DNA of 64,000 nucleotides from Flavobacteriaceae bacterium (GTDB lineage Bacteria; Bacteroidota; Bacteroidia; Flavobacteriales; Flavobacteriaceae): NCBI GenBank assembly GCA_947463515.1, contig CANHRI010000005.1, positions 1 to 64,000 of the forward strand, read 5' to 3'. Shown piece by piece: positions 6,898 to 14,614 of this stretch (position 1 is its first letter; each line of letters starts with the position of its first letter). The notes under the pieces were generated by a model. It saw only the letters and a program-made list of their open reading frames with translations, ran no database searches and was not told where the DNA came from. The position numbers and the translations under genes were made by a program.

Positions 6898-8142
6898 ATG
6901 TTACGAGCTGCCCTTCGCCGATATATTGCCAACTTCAAAGGATTTTCCCGTGAAATTTGGATACTCACCTTGATTACTTTCATCAATCGGGCGGGCACTA
7001 TGGTACTCCCCTTTTTATCAAAATATCTTAAAGAAGATTTGCATTTTGATTACAATGAAGTCGGTTGGATCTTGTTCTTTTTTGGTTTGGGTTCAATGTT
7101 AGGTTCGTGGCTAGGAGGAAAACTATCCGATAAGATTGGATTTTATAAAATAATGGTGTTCAGTTTGTTTACCAGTGGATTGGCGTTCTTCGGTTTGCAA
7201 TATATCGAAAGTTTTGAAGGCCTCTGCATCGCCATTTTTACCATTATGGTCATCGCCGACATGTTCCGCCCCGCTATGTTTGTTTCTATTGGAACCTATG
7301 CCAAACCCGAAAATCGAACGCGTGCATTAACCCTAGTTCGTTTGGCTATCAATTTGGGTTTTGCCGCAGGACCCGCATTGGGAGGTTTAATCATCATGGG
7401 AATGGGGTACAAAGGATTGTTTTGGGTTGATGGCGCCACTTGTATTATTGCCATTCTCATTTTTGTTGTTAAAGTCAAAGAAAAGAAACGACTCCCAATC
7501 GATCCTGAAGCAAAAGCGACCCTGGAAGCACAACGAAAATCGGTATTCTCAGACGGTCCCTTTTGGTTGTTTCTCTTTAGCTGTGTCATTACGGGGATTT
7601 TATTCTTCCAACTTTTCACTACCATTCCACTCTACCATCGCATTCAATTTGGTTTAAGCGAACTCCAAACCGGTTTGCTTCTTACCCTCAACGGGGTTTT
7701 GGTTTTCTTCCTTGAAATGCCTATCGTAAGTGCCGTGGAACGAAAAAAAATCGATAAAGTCAAGATTGTTACTTGGGGCTGTTTTTTTATGAGCATCAGT
7801 CTGTTCTTGTTGCTGATTGATCAATGGGCGGGAATTCTAATTGTAATGATGCTGTTTATGACCTTTGCCGAAATGTTTGCCTTTCCGTTTTCAAATACAT
7901 TCGCCTTGAGTCGCGCCCCCAAAGGACATGAAGGCCGGTACATGGCCATTTTTACCATGAGCTATTCCGCCGCCCATATTTTGAGTGCCAAAATCGGAAT
8001 GAACGTAGTGGATCACTTTGGGTATGCTACCAATTGGTGGGTCATGGGAATATTAGGGTTGTTGGGGACAGCAGCAGGGTATATCGTTTATCGATGGGTA
8101 CAAAAAGAACAGAAGCAGTCTGCAGTGAGCAGTGAGCAGTAA
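6898..8142 (+). CDS. MFS transporter
   Basis: 414 residues with about 12 hydrophobic segments. The MFS motif between TM2 and TM3 reads GSWLGGKLSDKIGFYK. A second conserved stretch is RLAINLGFAAGPALGGLI (TM5). Similar drug/H+ antiporter-like proteins exist, but the substrate is unknown. The last residues (KQSAVSSEQ) and the stop codon are encoded by four copies of a GCAGTNN heptamer, so a repeat has replaced or extended the natural 3' end. Confidence 0.88.
   Translation: MLRAALRRYIANFKGFSREIWILTLITFINRAGTMVLPFLSKYLKEDLHFDYNEVGWILFFFGLGSMLGSWLGGKLSDKIGFYKIMVFSLFTSGLAFFGLQYIESFEGLCIAIFTIMVIADMFRPAMFVSIGTYAKPENRTRALTLVRLAINLGFAAGPALGGLIIMGMGYKGLFWVDGATCIIAILIFVVKVKEKKRLPIDPEAKATLEAQRKSVFSDGPFWLFLFSCVITGILFFQLFTTIPLYHRIQFGLSELQTGLLLTLNGVLVFFLEMPIVSAVERKKIDKVKIVTWGCFFMSISLFLLLIDQWAGILIVMMLFMTFAEMFAFPFSNTFALSRAPKGHEGRYMAIFTMSYSAAHILSAKIGMNVVDHFGYATNWWVMGILGLLGTAAGYIVYRWVQKEQKQSAVSSEQ
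8115..8142 (+). repeat. Heptamer array, 4 units
   Basis: GCAGTCT-GCAGTGA-GCAGTGA-GCAGTAA in exact 7-base register. It forms the end of the MFS reading frame and its TAA stop. The same heptamer family recurs at 9454-9502. Confidence 0.8.
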
Positions 8143-8349
8143 GCGGTTCTTTTGGATTGCATAATTGTCTGTGAACAGTTAGTTATCGAATGATATAAAT
8201 TCCTATCGATGTCTATTAAGACCCATTAAATAAGTTGGTTCTTCAATAGTTGAATTTGTATTTGCGCTATTATTATTTGAGCATAATTGAATCATTAACA
8301 TTATACTAATTAATATTAAATATTTTTTTTCATGATTGTTCACAAATAT

Positions 8350-8994
8350 TTATAGCTTATAATTTATTGAAATCGATATGACTCTGTTTTTGATTTCATT
8401 TGATGTTTTATTATTCACATTATATAAACCAAAATTATATCTTAATTCAGTAGAAATATATTTTGTAAAGTGATAGCTTGCACCTAAATTTATTCCATAG
8501 TCAATAGATTTATAACTATGTTTATCAGTATTACTATAATTCCCAAGAGATGGAGTAGAGAAAGAAAAATTACTTTTTGAACCCAATAAAACTCCTAATT
8601 GCGGTCCAAATTCTAAGCTAACCTTTTTTATAAAATAATATTTAATCATAACAGGGATGTTAATGTAATAAAGTTCATTTGACACCTGGTAAGTAAAATA
8701 TTCATCAGGAGAATCAAATGATGGTCTTATAACATCATTAAAAGTATATTTGTTGCCCTGATAGGAAAATAAAATTTCGGGTTGTATTGCTAACTTACTA
8801 GAAAGATTAAATTCTAAAAAAGTACCAAGATTATATCCTAACATCATAGAATTATTTGTTGATGTTATTGATTTCATTACATTATCTGTTTGATTAGAAA
8901 GATTTAATCCTCCTTTGATGCCAAATTTTGTTTCTTGAGCTAAACTAAGAACACATGTGAGTGTTAATAATGATGTGAAAATAATTTTTTTCAT
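8350..8994 (-). CDS. PorT-family outer-membrane beta-barrel protein
   Basis: 214 residues from ATG 8994 (the ORF track begins at an upstream TTG). The signal peptide MKKIIFTSLLTLTCVLSLAQ is followed by ETKFGIKGGLNLSNQ, the usual start of Bacteroidetes outer-membrane beta-barrel proteins. Alternating amphipathic strands end in an aromatic/hydrophobic C-terminus (VISISINYKL). Function unknown; likely an outer-membrane protein. It is a single gene with its own promoter at 9018-9046. Confidence 0.85.
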   Translation of the reverse strand: MKKIIFTSLLTLTCVLSLAQETKFGIKGGLNLSNQTDNVMKSITSTNNSMMLGYNLGTFLEFNLSSKLAIQPEILFSYQGNKYTFNDVIRPSFDSPDEYFTYQVSNELYYINIPVMIKYYFIKKVSLEFGPQLGVLLGSKSNFSFSTPSLGNYSNTDKHSYKSIDYGINLGASYHFTKYISTELRYNFGLYNVNNKTSNEIKNRVISISINYKL

Positions 8995-9017
8995 ATTATA
9001 CAAGGTTAATTTTTTTT

Positions 9018-9046
9018 CAAATATAAAAAAATTCGGTTACATACAA
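9018..9046 (-). promoter_or_regulatory. Promoter for the PorT-like gene
   Basis: On the minus strand, TTG (9044-9046), 18 bases, then TATATTTG (9018-9025). This is a full match to the Bacteroidetes primary sigma consensus (TTG, 17-19 bases, TAnnTTTG), 23 bases upstream of the ATG. Confidence 0.65.
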
Positions 9047-9097
9047 CTTATTGCAAACAATCACATGCATCTAATTAGACGAAAGTAATTTTCCGTT

Positions 9098-9346
9098 ATG
9101 GAAAAGAGAGTTCGAAAAACACCACTTAACCCTGAAATAATTAGTCTTGGAAAGTGTATAGAAGCGATTATAAAAGCAAAAGGTCTAAAAACAAGAGAAG
9201 TTGCTCATGATGCAGATCTTGATGTTGAAAACCTCAGAAAGTACATCAAAGGGAAGCAAGAGATGAAAGTTTCAACTATGCTTAAAATAGCTAAATCATT
9301 GGGGGTGTCGGTAGCTGATTTGTTTTTGCTTAATACAAAAGATTAG
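9098..9346 (+). CDS. Small XRE-family HTH regulator
   Basis: 82 residues. The Cro/C1-type helix-turn-helix spans about 15-76 (GKCIEAIIKAKGLKTREVAHDADLDVENLRKYIKGKQEMKVSTMLKIAKSLGV). No other domain is present. It is divergent from the barrel gene with about 100 bases between starts. Its target is unknown. Confidence 0.8.
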   Translation: MEKRVRKTPLNPEIISLGKCIEAIIKAKGLKTREVAHDADLDVENLRKYIKGKQEMKVSTMLKIAKSLGVSVADLFLLNTKD

Positions 9347-9453
9347 TTAGAGGGAAACCCCAGGCGAAATATTTAGGAGGGGTTTTGGTTGGAAGGATGC
9401 TTCTGAGTCACTTACAATTTAAAATCATGAAACTTTTTCCCCTTTGGGGACTA

Positions 9454-9502
9454 GCAGTCTACTATGAACAGTGAGCAGTGGGCAGTAGGCAGTGTTCAGT
9501 AA
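9454..9502 (+). repeat. Heptamer array, 7 units
   Basis: GCAGTCT-ACTATGA-ACAGTGA-GCAGTGG-GCAGTAG-GCAGTGT-TCAGTAA in strict 7-base register. Both this and the array at 8115 begin with GCAGTCT. The rest of the 9347-9561 spacer holds an imperfect GGGCTCAG/CAGCCC inverted repeat and no gene. Confidence 0.75.
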
Positions 9503-9561
9503 GGGGCTCAGTAGCTCAGCCCTGAAGGGTCGGGATCAGCGACTCAGCAAATCAACCCCCG

Positions 9562-10104
9562 TTACAAAAACCGTCTTTTTATCATTTCTAAAGATTCGGT
9601 TCCTGTATTCCATTGTGTTAAAATATGCTGACCTATTTCTGAGGGATTGCCCTCAAAATGCCGTAACCATTTATTATCTTTTAGATGCTGACGAATGACT
9701 TTCAACCGCTTGAGCGTTTCAGGAGCCGTACGAAAAACGGTGCTTTCGGGAAAATCTTTACTAAACTTGTGATAATAATGAGCGGTTTGACTAGTAAAGT
9801 CGATTTCAATAGCGTATAACTTTTCACTATCATTATCCGGGAGGAAATCAGACCAGTTAGCATACCCAAGTACTCGGCCAGAATAACGTGATGACTGGTG
9901 CGATGCTAATCGCCATTTGCAATTGGCCGCACGACCCCAATGGTTGGAATGACGATAAACCCCCGCGTTTGTAAAATAGTACGAACTTCCCGATGCACTG
10001 GTATAATCGGGTTGTACCCCTTTGACAAGCGCAAAATCGACTTCTTGAAATACACAATACGTATGCTTATGAAAATTATGTCGATGGTAGTTTTTACAGT
10101 TCAT
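9562..10104 (-). CDS. Hypothetical protein, 180 residues
   Basis: No family recognised. It is a soluble-looking protein without signal peptide, unusually rich in His, Tyr and Trp at the N-terminus (NCKNYHRHNFHKHTYCVF), with a basic C-terminal half (PETLKRLKVIRQHLKDNKWLRHFEGNPSEIGQ). The HxxH-like clusters could bind metal (inference). A -7 box TATCTTTG (10109-10116, minus) lies only 4 bases before the ATG, so the message may be leaderless. Confidence 0.7.
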   Translation of the reverse strand: MNCKNYHRHNFHKHTYCVFQEVDFALVKGVQPDYTSASGSSYYFTNAGVYRHSNHWGRAANCKWRLASHQSSRYSGRVLGYANWSDFLPDNDSEKLYAIEIDFTSQTAHYYHKFSKDFPESTVFRTAPETLKRLKVIRQHLKDNKWLRHFEGNPSEIGQHILTQWNTGTESLEMIKRRFL

Positions 10105-10158
10105 AAAGCAAAGATAATCATTGTTGAAAAAGTAAAACTTCTAAAAAATTAGTTAAAT

Positions 10159-10203
10159 AACTATAAATTTAGTTTGTCAACTACAAAAATAGTTATAAGT
10201 TTG
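10159..10203 (+). promoter_or_regulatory. blaI-type promoter with two tandem operators
   Basis: TTTG (10173-10176), 19 bases, TAAGTTTG (10196-10203) is a full Bacteroidetes promoter. Two identical palindromes AACTA-N6-TAGTT lie at 10159-10174 and 10179-10194, 20 bases apart. The first overlaps the -33 box and the second fills the spacer. The half-sites resemble BlaI/MecI operators (ACTACA/TGTAGT), so autorepression by the downstream BlaI homologue is likely. Confidence 0.75.
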
Positions 10204-10230
10204 AATCATCATTTGAAAATAGAAATTTAC

Positions 10231-10590
10231 ATGCAAAAATTGACGAATAAAGAAGAAGAAATCATGCATATTTTATGGAAGCTGAAAAAGGCTTTTGTGA
10301 AAGAAGTGCAAGCCGAAATTATTGAAGATACCCCGCACTACAATACACTATCGACCATCATTCGTAATTTGGAAGATAAAGGGTATGTAGGGCATACGGC
10401 CTTTGGAAATACCCATCAATATTTTCCCATCATCGCGTTGGAAGATTACCGAAAAACATTCATGAAAACGGCGATTGCGAATTATTTTGGCAATTCATAC
10501 AAACAATTGGTTTCACATTTTGCCGAAGAAGAAAAAATCTCTGCCGACGAATTACGGGAAATTTTAGCTTTAATCGAAAAGAAATCTTAG
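10231..10590 (+). CDS. BlaI/MecI/CopY-family repressor
   Basis: 119 residues from ATG 10231; the ORF track starts at a TTG inside the promoter. The winged-helix shape is clear: LTNKEEEIMHILWKLKKAFVKEVQAEI, then TLSTIIRNLEDKGYVGH as recognition helix and wing. The C-terminal dimerisation part is NYFGNSYKQLVSHFAEEEKISADELREILALIE. It probably represses its own operon and is cleaved or displaced upon a signal from the M56 sensor encoded one base downstream. Confidence 0.92.
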   Translation: MQKLTNKEEEIMHILWKLKKAFVKEVQAEIIEDTPHYNTLSTIIRNLEDKGYVGHTAFGNTHQYFPIIALEDYRKTFMKTAIANYFGNSYKQLVSHFAEEEKISADELREILALIEKKS

Positions 10591-10591
10591 T

Positions 10592-12325
10592 ATGGAAGCT
10601 CTATTCATTTACGGATTAAAGTCAGCAGGGCTACTCACTTGTTTTTATGTGGTTTATTACTTTTTGTTGCGTAAAGAAACCTTCTTTTCTAGCAACCGTT
10701 GGTTTCTATTAAGTGGTTTATTTGTATCCGCTTTTTTACCCCTATTGACATGGACAAAAACGGTCTATATCGAACGCCCTCAATGGTCGGTGGAAGAATG
10801 GATGGCAATGGCAAAATCCCCGGAATCCCTCTCCCCGACTCCTGAAGTGACATTGGATTGGGCAACGCTAATTATGGGAGGATATGTAATAATCGCCTTG
10901 GTTATCATCGGACGTATTTTAGTGCAGCTATTTTCAATTCTTGTATTTTTGAAAAAACATCCGGTGACTTCGGAGGCTTCAATTCGCCTAGTGAATGTGC
11001 AACAAGAAGTCACTCCTTTTTCCTTTTTTAACTATGTAGTCATCAACAATCAATTGTATTCAGAAGAAGAGCGCAACAGTATTTTTTTGCATGAAAAAAT
11101 TCACTGCAACCAATATCATTCCATTGACGTATTGCTTTCGCATTTGTATTGCGGACTCTTTTGGTTTCATCCTTTGGCTTGGCGTTACAAAAAAGCCATC
11201 GCGCAAAACTTAGAATTTTTGGCCGACCAAAAAGCCATGGAACAATTGCAATCCCCCACTGTGTATCAAAAAACATTGGTCAAAGTAGCCACGGGAAAAC
11301 AAGCGCACTCTTTAACCAATCCTTTTAATCAATCTTTAATCAAAAAACGAATTCTCATGTTACAACAAAAACAATCGCAACGCCGTAATTTATGGAAATA
11401 CGGTATCATGCTGCCAGCATTAGTAGGTTTTATGCTTATTTTTCAGGTAAAAACAGTCGCACAAGAGCGGAAAGTTACCTACACCACACAATCGCATTTT
11501 GAAGAAATGTACCAAGTTCGATGGGATAAAAACACCAGCGAAGCCGAAATTAAAGAGGATATTGAACGGATAAAATCAAAAGGGGTTACGTTAAAGTATA
11601 GCAAACTAAAACGCAATGCCGCAGGCAAAATCACCCAAATTCGGGTTCAATATCGTACAGATGATGCAGAAGGAGAAACCACGGTTAAATCAGAAACGGG
11701 GATTAAACCTTTGGTATTTATCAAATCAGATAAGTACATCGGATTTGCAGCACCCAAATCGGAAACCATTATCGCTTCCAAAGTCGATAAAGAGGACATT
11801 CAGGGAAAAGAAATTCGTATTGAGGAACGTATTATCCGTAATGAGGACGGTACCGAAATCATCATTAACGATACCGACAATGCAAGTCAACCCAAAAATG
11901 GAGAGCGAATTGTCATTCGAAAAATTGATGCTTCTGACAAGCCTTTGGTTTTCATCAATGGGAAAATGATGGATGTCGATTTTGACCTAAACTCGTTAGA
12001 CCCAAACACCATTGCTTCAATGAGTGTGTTTAAAAATAGTCCGGAGGCATTGGAAATGGGTAAAAATGGCGTCATAAAAATTATCACCAAAAAAGTAGTT
12101 ACCAGTGACAATATAAAAGACGAAGAAGAAATAAACGCAGCGGTAAACCGAGCCAAAGAAGAAATTAAAAAAGTACTTTCAGAAGATAAAAGCACACAAG
12201 CTGACTGGGAAAAAGCCCGTCAAGATTTGGCTAAAGTGCAAGAAGAAATGTTGAAAATGAAAGCCGAGATGGAAAAAGCGAAAGCTGAATATGAAAAAGC
12301 AAAATCAAAATTAAAAAAGGACTGA
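10592..12325 (+). CDS. M56-family (BlaR1-like) membrane metallopeptidase with C-terminal sensor region
   Basis: 577 residues. Several membrane helices in residues 5-115 flank a cytoplasmic peptidase loop with HEKIH (His167-His171) and downstream EFLAD as third ligand region. A last membrane helix (near 275-290) leads to a periplasmic part. That part holds a module (WDKNTSEAEIKEDIERIKSKGV...) that recurs in the next gene, a TonB-plug-like segment ending MGKNGVIKIITKK, and a C-terminal Lys/Glu coiled coil (about 535-577). By analogy with BlaR1 it senses a periplasmic event and inactivates the BlaI partner. Confidence 0.9.
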   Translation: MEALFIYGLKSAGLLTCFYVVYYFLLRKETFFSSNRWFLLSGLFVSAFLPLLTWTKTVYIERPQWSVEEWMAMAKSPESLSPTPEVTLDWATLIMGGYVIIALVIIGRILVQLFSILVFLKKHPVTSEASIRLVNVQQEVTPFSFFNYVVINNQLYSEEERNSIFLHEKIHCNQYHSIDVLLSHLYCGLFWFHPLAWRYKKAIAQNLEFLADQKAMEQLQSPTVYQKTLVKVATGKQAHSLTNPFNQSLIKKRILMLQQKQSQRRNLWKYGIMLPALVGFMLIFQVKTVAQERKVTYTTQSHFEEMYQVRWDKNTSEAEIKEDIERIKSKGVTLKYSKLKRNAAGKITQIRVQYRTDDAEGETTVKSETGIKPLVFIKSDKYIGFAAPKSETIIASKVDKEDIQGKEIRIEERIIRNEDGTEIIINDTDNASQPKNGERIVIRKIDASDKPLVFINGKMMDVDFDLNSLDPNTIASMSVFKNSPEALEMGKNGVIKIITKKVVTSDNIKDEEEINAAVNRAKEEIKKVLSEDKSTQADWEKARQDLAKVQEEMLKMKAEMEKAKAEYEKAKSKLKKD

Positions 12326-12412
12326 ATGCGTTAAAAATCTGTCAAAGTCTAGCGATGAAATTCCCTATTTTTTAAGTTTGTTCTACCAAAAACAATTCAA
12401 AACTCGAAGTAT

Positions 12413-13321
12413 ATGTCAGTTATTGTAAAACTATTTAATTGGTTTACCCTCGTGGTAGTGCTTTTGTTTGCTCAATTGTTGAGTGCACAAAACAAAATGG
12501 ATCTAACGGAATCCCTAAACGATAATGTCGTTATGACTTGGCGGAAAAATACGCCCGAGCAAGAAATGAAAGATGACATCAAGGCTTTGGCGGATTATGG
12601 AGTAACTGTAAAATATTCTGGAGTAAAGCGAAACAGTAAAGGGGAAATTACAGCCATTAAAGTAAACTACAATGATCGCAAAGGCAACAAAGGAACCTTG
12701 GAATACGATCAAGAACAACCGATTACTGATATCGTTCTTTTCAAGCAAAACGGTACCATCGGTTTTGGAGCACCCGCTCAAAATGATGATGTAATCGCAA
12801 TAAATGATATTTTTGGCCGTTCCTTTGGCGGCAACAATATGCGTCCGTTTGGCAATGGCTTTTCTATAGAAGGGATGCCTGACATGAAGGAATTCAACTT
12901 TAATTTTGGCAATGGAGAAGGCTTTTCGGGAAAATCGAGAATGATAATCAAAGAAAATGGAAAAAAGCCTCTAGTAATTGAAGATGGAAAAGTTGTGGAA
13001 GGCGGTGATGATTACACCAAAGAAGAATTGGATGAAATTTTGAAAAACAACAAAATGACAATCAATGGATTTGTTGACGGTAACCCACTCGAATTTGATT
13101 TTCGCAATGCTGAAGGATTGGAGCAATTTAAAGAGAAAACAAAGTCTTTGCGCGGTGAATTTTCACAAGATAGTCCGTCAGAAGAAGATTTAGAAAAAAC
13201 GCGAATGGAATTGGAAAAAGCAAAAGAAGAAATGGTGAAAGCGCGTGAAGAATTGGAAAAAGCCAAAAAGGCTCTGGAAAAAGAGAAAAAAGCGACGCCA
13301 GCAAAAGCAAAAAAAGCATAA
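12413..13321 (+). CDS. Secreted satellite of the M56 sensor (shared sensor module and coiled coil)
   Basis: 302 residues with a signal peptide (cleavage after LLSAQ, near 26). Residues about 42-100 (WRKNTPEQEMKDDIKALADYGVTVKYSGVKRNSKGEITAIKVNY) align with residues about 310-360 of the M56 protein. The C-terminus is again a Lys/Glu coiled coil (EKTRMELEKAKEEMVKAREE). Between them is a Gly/Asn/Phe-rich stretch. It lies 87 bases after the sensor gene. I infer a soluble periplasmic partner, competitor or substrate. I know of no assigned function. Confidence 0.8.
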   Translation: MSVIVKLFNWFTLVVVLLFAQLLSAQNKMDLTESLNDNVVMTWRKNTPEQEMKDDIKALADYGVTVKYSGVKRNSKGEITAIKVNYNDRKGNKGTLEYDQEQPITDIVLFKQNGTIGFGAPAQNDDVIAINDIFGRSFGGNNMRPFGNGFSIEGMPDMKEFNFNFGNGEGFSGKSRMIIKENGKKPLVIEDGKVVEGGDDYTKEELDEILKNNKMTINGFVDGNPLEFDFRNAEGLEQFKEKTKSLRGEFSQDSPSEEDLEKTRMELEKAKEEMVKAREELEKAKKALEKEKKATPAKAKKA

Positions 13322-13325
13322 CATG

Positions 13326-13355
13326 AAAAGACCTTGATTCAAGGTCTTTTTTTAT
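13326..13355 (+). terminator. Rho-independent terminator
   Basis: AAAAGACCTTGA/TTCAAGGTCTTTT stem followed by a T run, directly after the satellite gene stop. It ends the blaI operon. Confidence 0.85.
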
Positions 13356-13372
13356 TTTTACCAAAAAAAAGT

Positions 13373-13516
13373 ATGTTTCAATTTCTAGCGCGATGCAACC
13401 GCTTGATTTTACCTAGTTTTACCAAACAACAATTGGATCCTGCTAAAGCAAAAAAATGGCAGCTCGCAATACTGGCTTGGCGTTACTATGTCACTTGTAG
13501 AGCGCTGGATCAATAA
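13373..13516 (+). CDS. Small conserved basic protein, 47 residues
   Basis: From ATG 13373 the peptide is MFQFLARCNRLILPSFTK... ending LAWRYYVTCRALDQ. It resembles a short basic flavobacterial family that is sometimes labelled SsrA-binding protein in annotations, although it is far too short to be SmpB. The pattern (LARxNRLILPSFTKxxLDxAKAxKWQLAI) looks conserved and the start sits right after the terminator. It overlaps the convergent apt stop by 7 bases. Function unknown. Confidence 0.6.
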   Translation: MFQFLARCNRLILPSFTKQQLDPAKAKKWQLAILAWRYYVTCRALDQ

Positions 13517-14022
13517 GTCATAACCGCATGAATGGGACGATTATTCAATTGCTGTCGTCCGTTTAAAAAAGTAAGTTCCATCAAAAACGAGCATAAAACG
13601 ACTTCGCCGCCCAATCGTTCTACCAATCGGCAAACCGCGGCTGCCGTCCCTCCGGTAGCCAATACATCATCGTGAATGAGTACGCGATCGCCAGGCTGAA
13701 TAGCATCAGCGTGAATTTCTAAGCTATCGGTACCATACTCGAGCGCATACGACTCTGAAAGGGTTTGAAAGGGAAGCTTACGGGGTTTACGAACAGGAAC
13801 AAAACCGGCTTGAAGACGATCGGCTACTAAGGTGCCAAAAAAGAATCCCCGACTTTCTACACCAACCACTTTATCGATGGGATGTTCTGCCACTGCACTT
13901 ACCAATTGTTGCAAGCAATTAGTTCGTCCTTCAGCGGATAAAAGCAAGGGAGTAATGTCTTTAAATACAATTCCCGGTTTGGGAAAATCCTGAATATCAC
14001 GAATATAGTTTTCTAAGCTCAT
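13510..14022 (-). CDS. apt: Adenine phosphoribosyltransferase
   Basis: 170 residues from ATG 14022 (MSLENYIRDIQDFPKPGIVFKDITPLL); the upstream 25 residues in the ORF track are non-homologous and contain a -7 box TATTTTTG (14040-14047, minus). The PRPP-binding loop is VLIHDDVLATGGTAAA and the flexible loop region is RKPRKLPFQTLSESYALEYG. It converts adenine and PRPP to AMP in purine salvage. Length matches the family. Confidence 0.95.
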   Translation of the reverse strand: MSLENYIRDIQDFPKPGIVFKDITPLLLSAEGRTNCLQQLVSAVAEHPIDKVVGVESRGFFFGTLVADRLQAGFVPVRKPRKLPFQTLSESYALEYGTDSLEIHADAIQPGDRVLIHDDVLATGGTAAAVCRLVERLGGEVVLCSFLMELTFLNGRQQLNNRPIHAVMTY

Positions 14023-14126
14023 TTTTTTAGGGATTTTTACAAAAATACGCTTGCAAGTTACACATTTATGCCTATATTTGCACCCGCAATAAAGCACTTA
14101 CAATTTGATTTGCTAAATTGTTAAAC

Positions 14127-14189
14127 GGCCTCGTGGCGCCCCCGAAGTGTCGGGAGAATAGCGCAACTGTATTCGGCGCAGTAGGCAAA
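14127..14189 (+). pseudogene. Partial, interrupted tRNA-Arg copy
   Basis: GGCCTCGTGGCGC (14127-14139) is identical to the first 13 bases of the tRNA-Arg at 14204. It is then broken by a hairpin insert CCCGAAGTGTCGGG. AATAGCGCAACTGTATTCGG then continues the D-arm and degenerates. No T-arm is present. It looks like a 5' tRNA fragment upstream of the intact gene. Confidence 0.55.
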
Positions 14190-14203
14190 TGTCGAAAAAT
14201 AAC

Positions 14204-14277
14204 GGCCTCGTGGCGCAACTGAATAGCGCATCTGATTACGGCTCAGAAGGTTACAGGTTTGAATCCTGTCGAGGTCA
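14204..14277 (+). tRNA. tRNA-Arg (anticodon ACG)
   Basis: 74 bases. The acceptor stem GGCCTCG pairs with CGAGGTC with one G-U pair, followed by discriminator A. The anticodon stem is TCTGA/TCAGA with loop TTACGGC, so anticodon ACG. The T-arm is ACAGG-TTTGAAT-CCTGT. CCA is not encoded (the gene continues CAA). Confidence 0.95.
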
Positions 14278-14283
14278 CAAATG

Positions 14284-14344
14284 AATAGTGTAATACAAAA
14301 AAAACGCCAAGTTCACTTGAGCGTTTTTTTTGTATTACACTATT
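14284..14344 (+). terminator. 24-bp perfect inverted repeat after the tRNA
   Basis: Arms 14284-14307 and 14321-14344 are perfect reverse complements around a 13-base loop. The arms include eight A and eight T in a row next to GCG. It may act as a bidirectional terminator. It is much longer than the other terminators here and lies 6 bases after the tRNA end. Confidence 0.7.
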
Positions 14345-14360
14345 CTCAAAGCGGAGCTTT

Positions 14361-14600
14361 GAAGGATGTTGCGCAGCAAAATCCTCTCGAGACCGAGACT
14401 TATTGTTTTTATTCTCTAAAATGACTTTGAGAAGGATGTTGCGCAGCAAAATCCTCTCGACACCGAGACTTATTGTTTTTACTCTCTAAAATGACTTTGA
14501 GAAGGATGTTGCGCAGCAAAATCCTCTCGAAACCGAGACTTATTGTTTTTACTCTCTAAAATGACTTTGAGAAGGATGTTGCGCAGCAAATTCGCGCGGT
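14361..14600 (+). repeat. 70-bp tandem repeat, 3.4 copies
   Basis: GAAGGATGTTGCGCAGCAAA begins at 14361, 14431, 14501 and 14571, a strict 70-base period. The first three copies are nearly identical; the fourth stops after about 30 bases. Each unit contains a hairpin AGGAT-g-TTGC-gca-GCAA-a-ATCCT. AATCCTCTCGA next to it resembles the tRNA T-arm/acceptor AATCCTGTCGAGG. After the last copy, GTCGAGGTCAC (14599-14609) repeats the tRNA 3' end (14268-14278) exactly. Confidence 0.85.
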
Positions 14601-14614
14601 CGAGGTCACCACTC

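Noticed and set aside
9492-9698. 68-residue plus-strand ORF
   Set aside because: It begins in the heptamer repeat and runs antisense through the 180-residue gene; no features of its own.
10174-10230. N-terminal 19 residues of the ORF-track BlaI homologue
   Set aside because: They are encoded by the promoter and second operator; homology starts at ATG 10231.
14243-14449. 68-residue minus-strand ORF
   Set aside because: It covers the tRNA 3' half, the inverted repeat and the first tandem repeat; not a plausible protein.
14361-14600. CRISPR-like array
   Set aside because: The 70-base units are contiguous with no unique spacers, the repeat is too long, and no cas genes are near. It is a plain tandem repeat.
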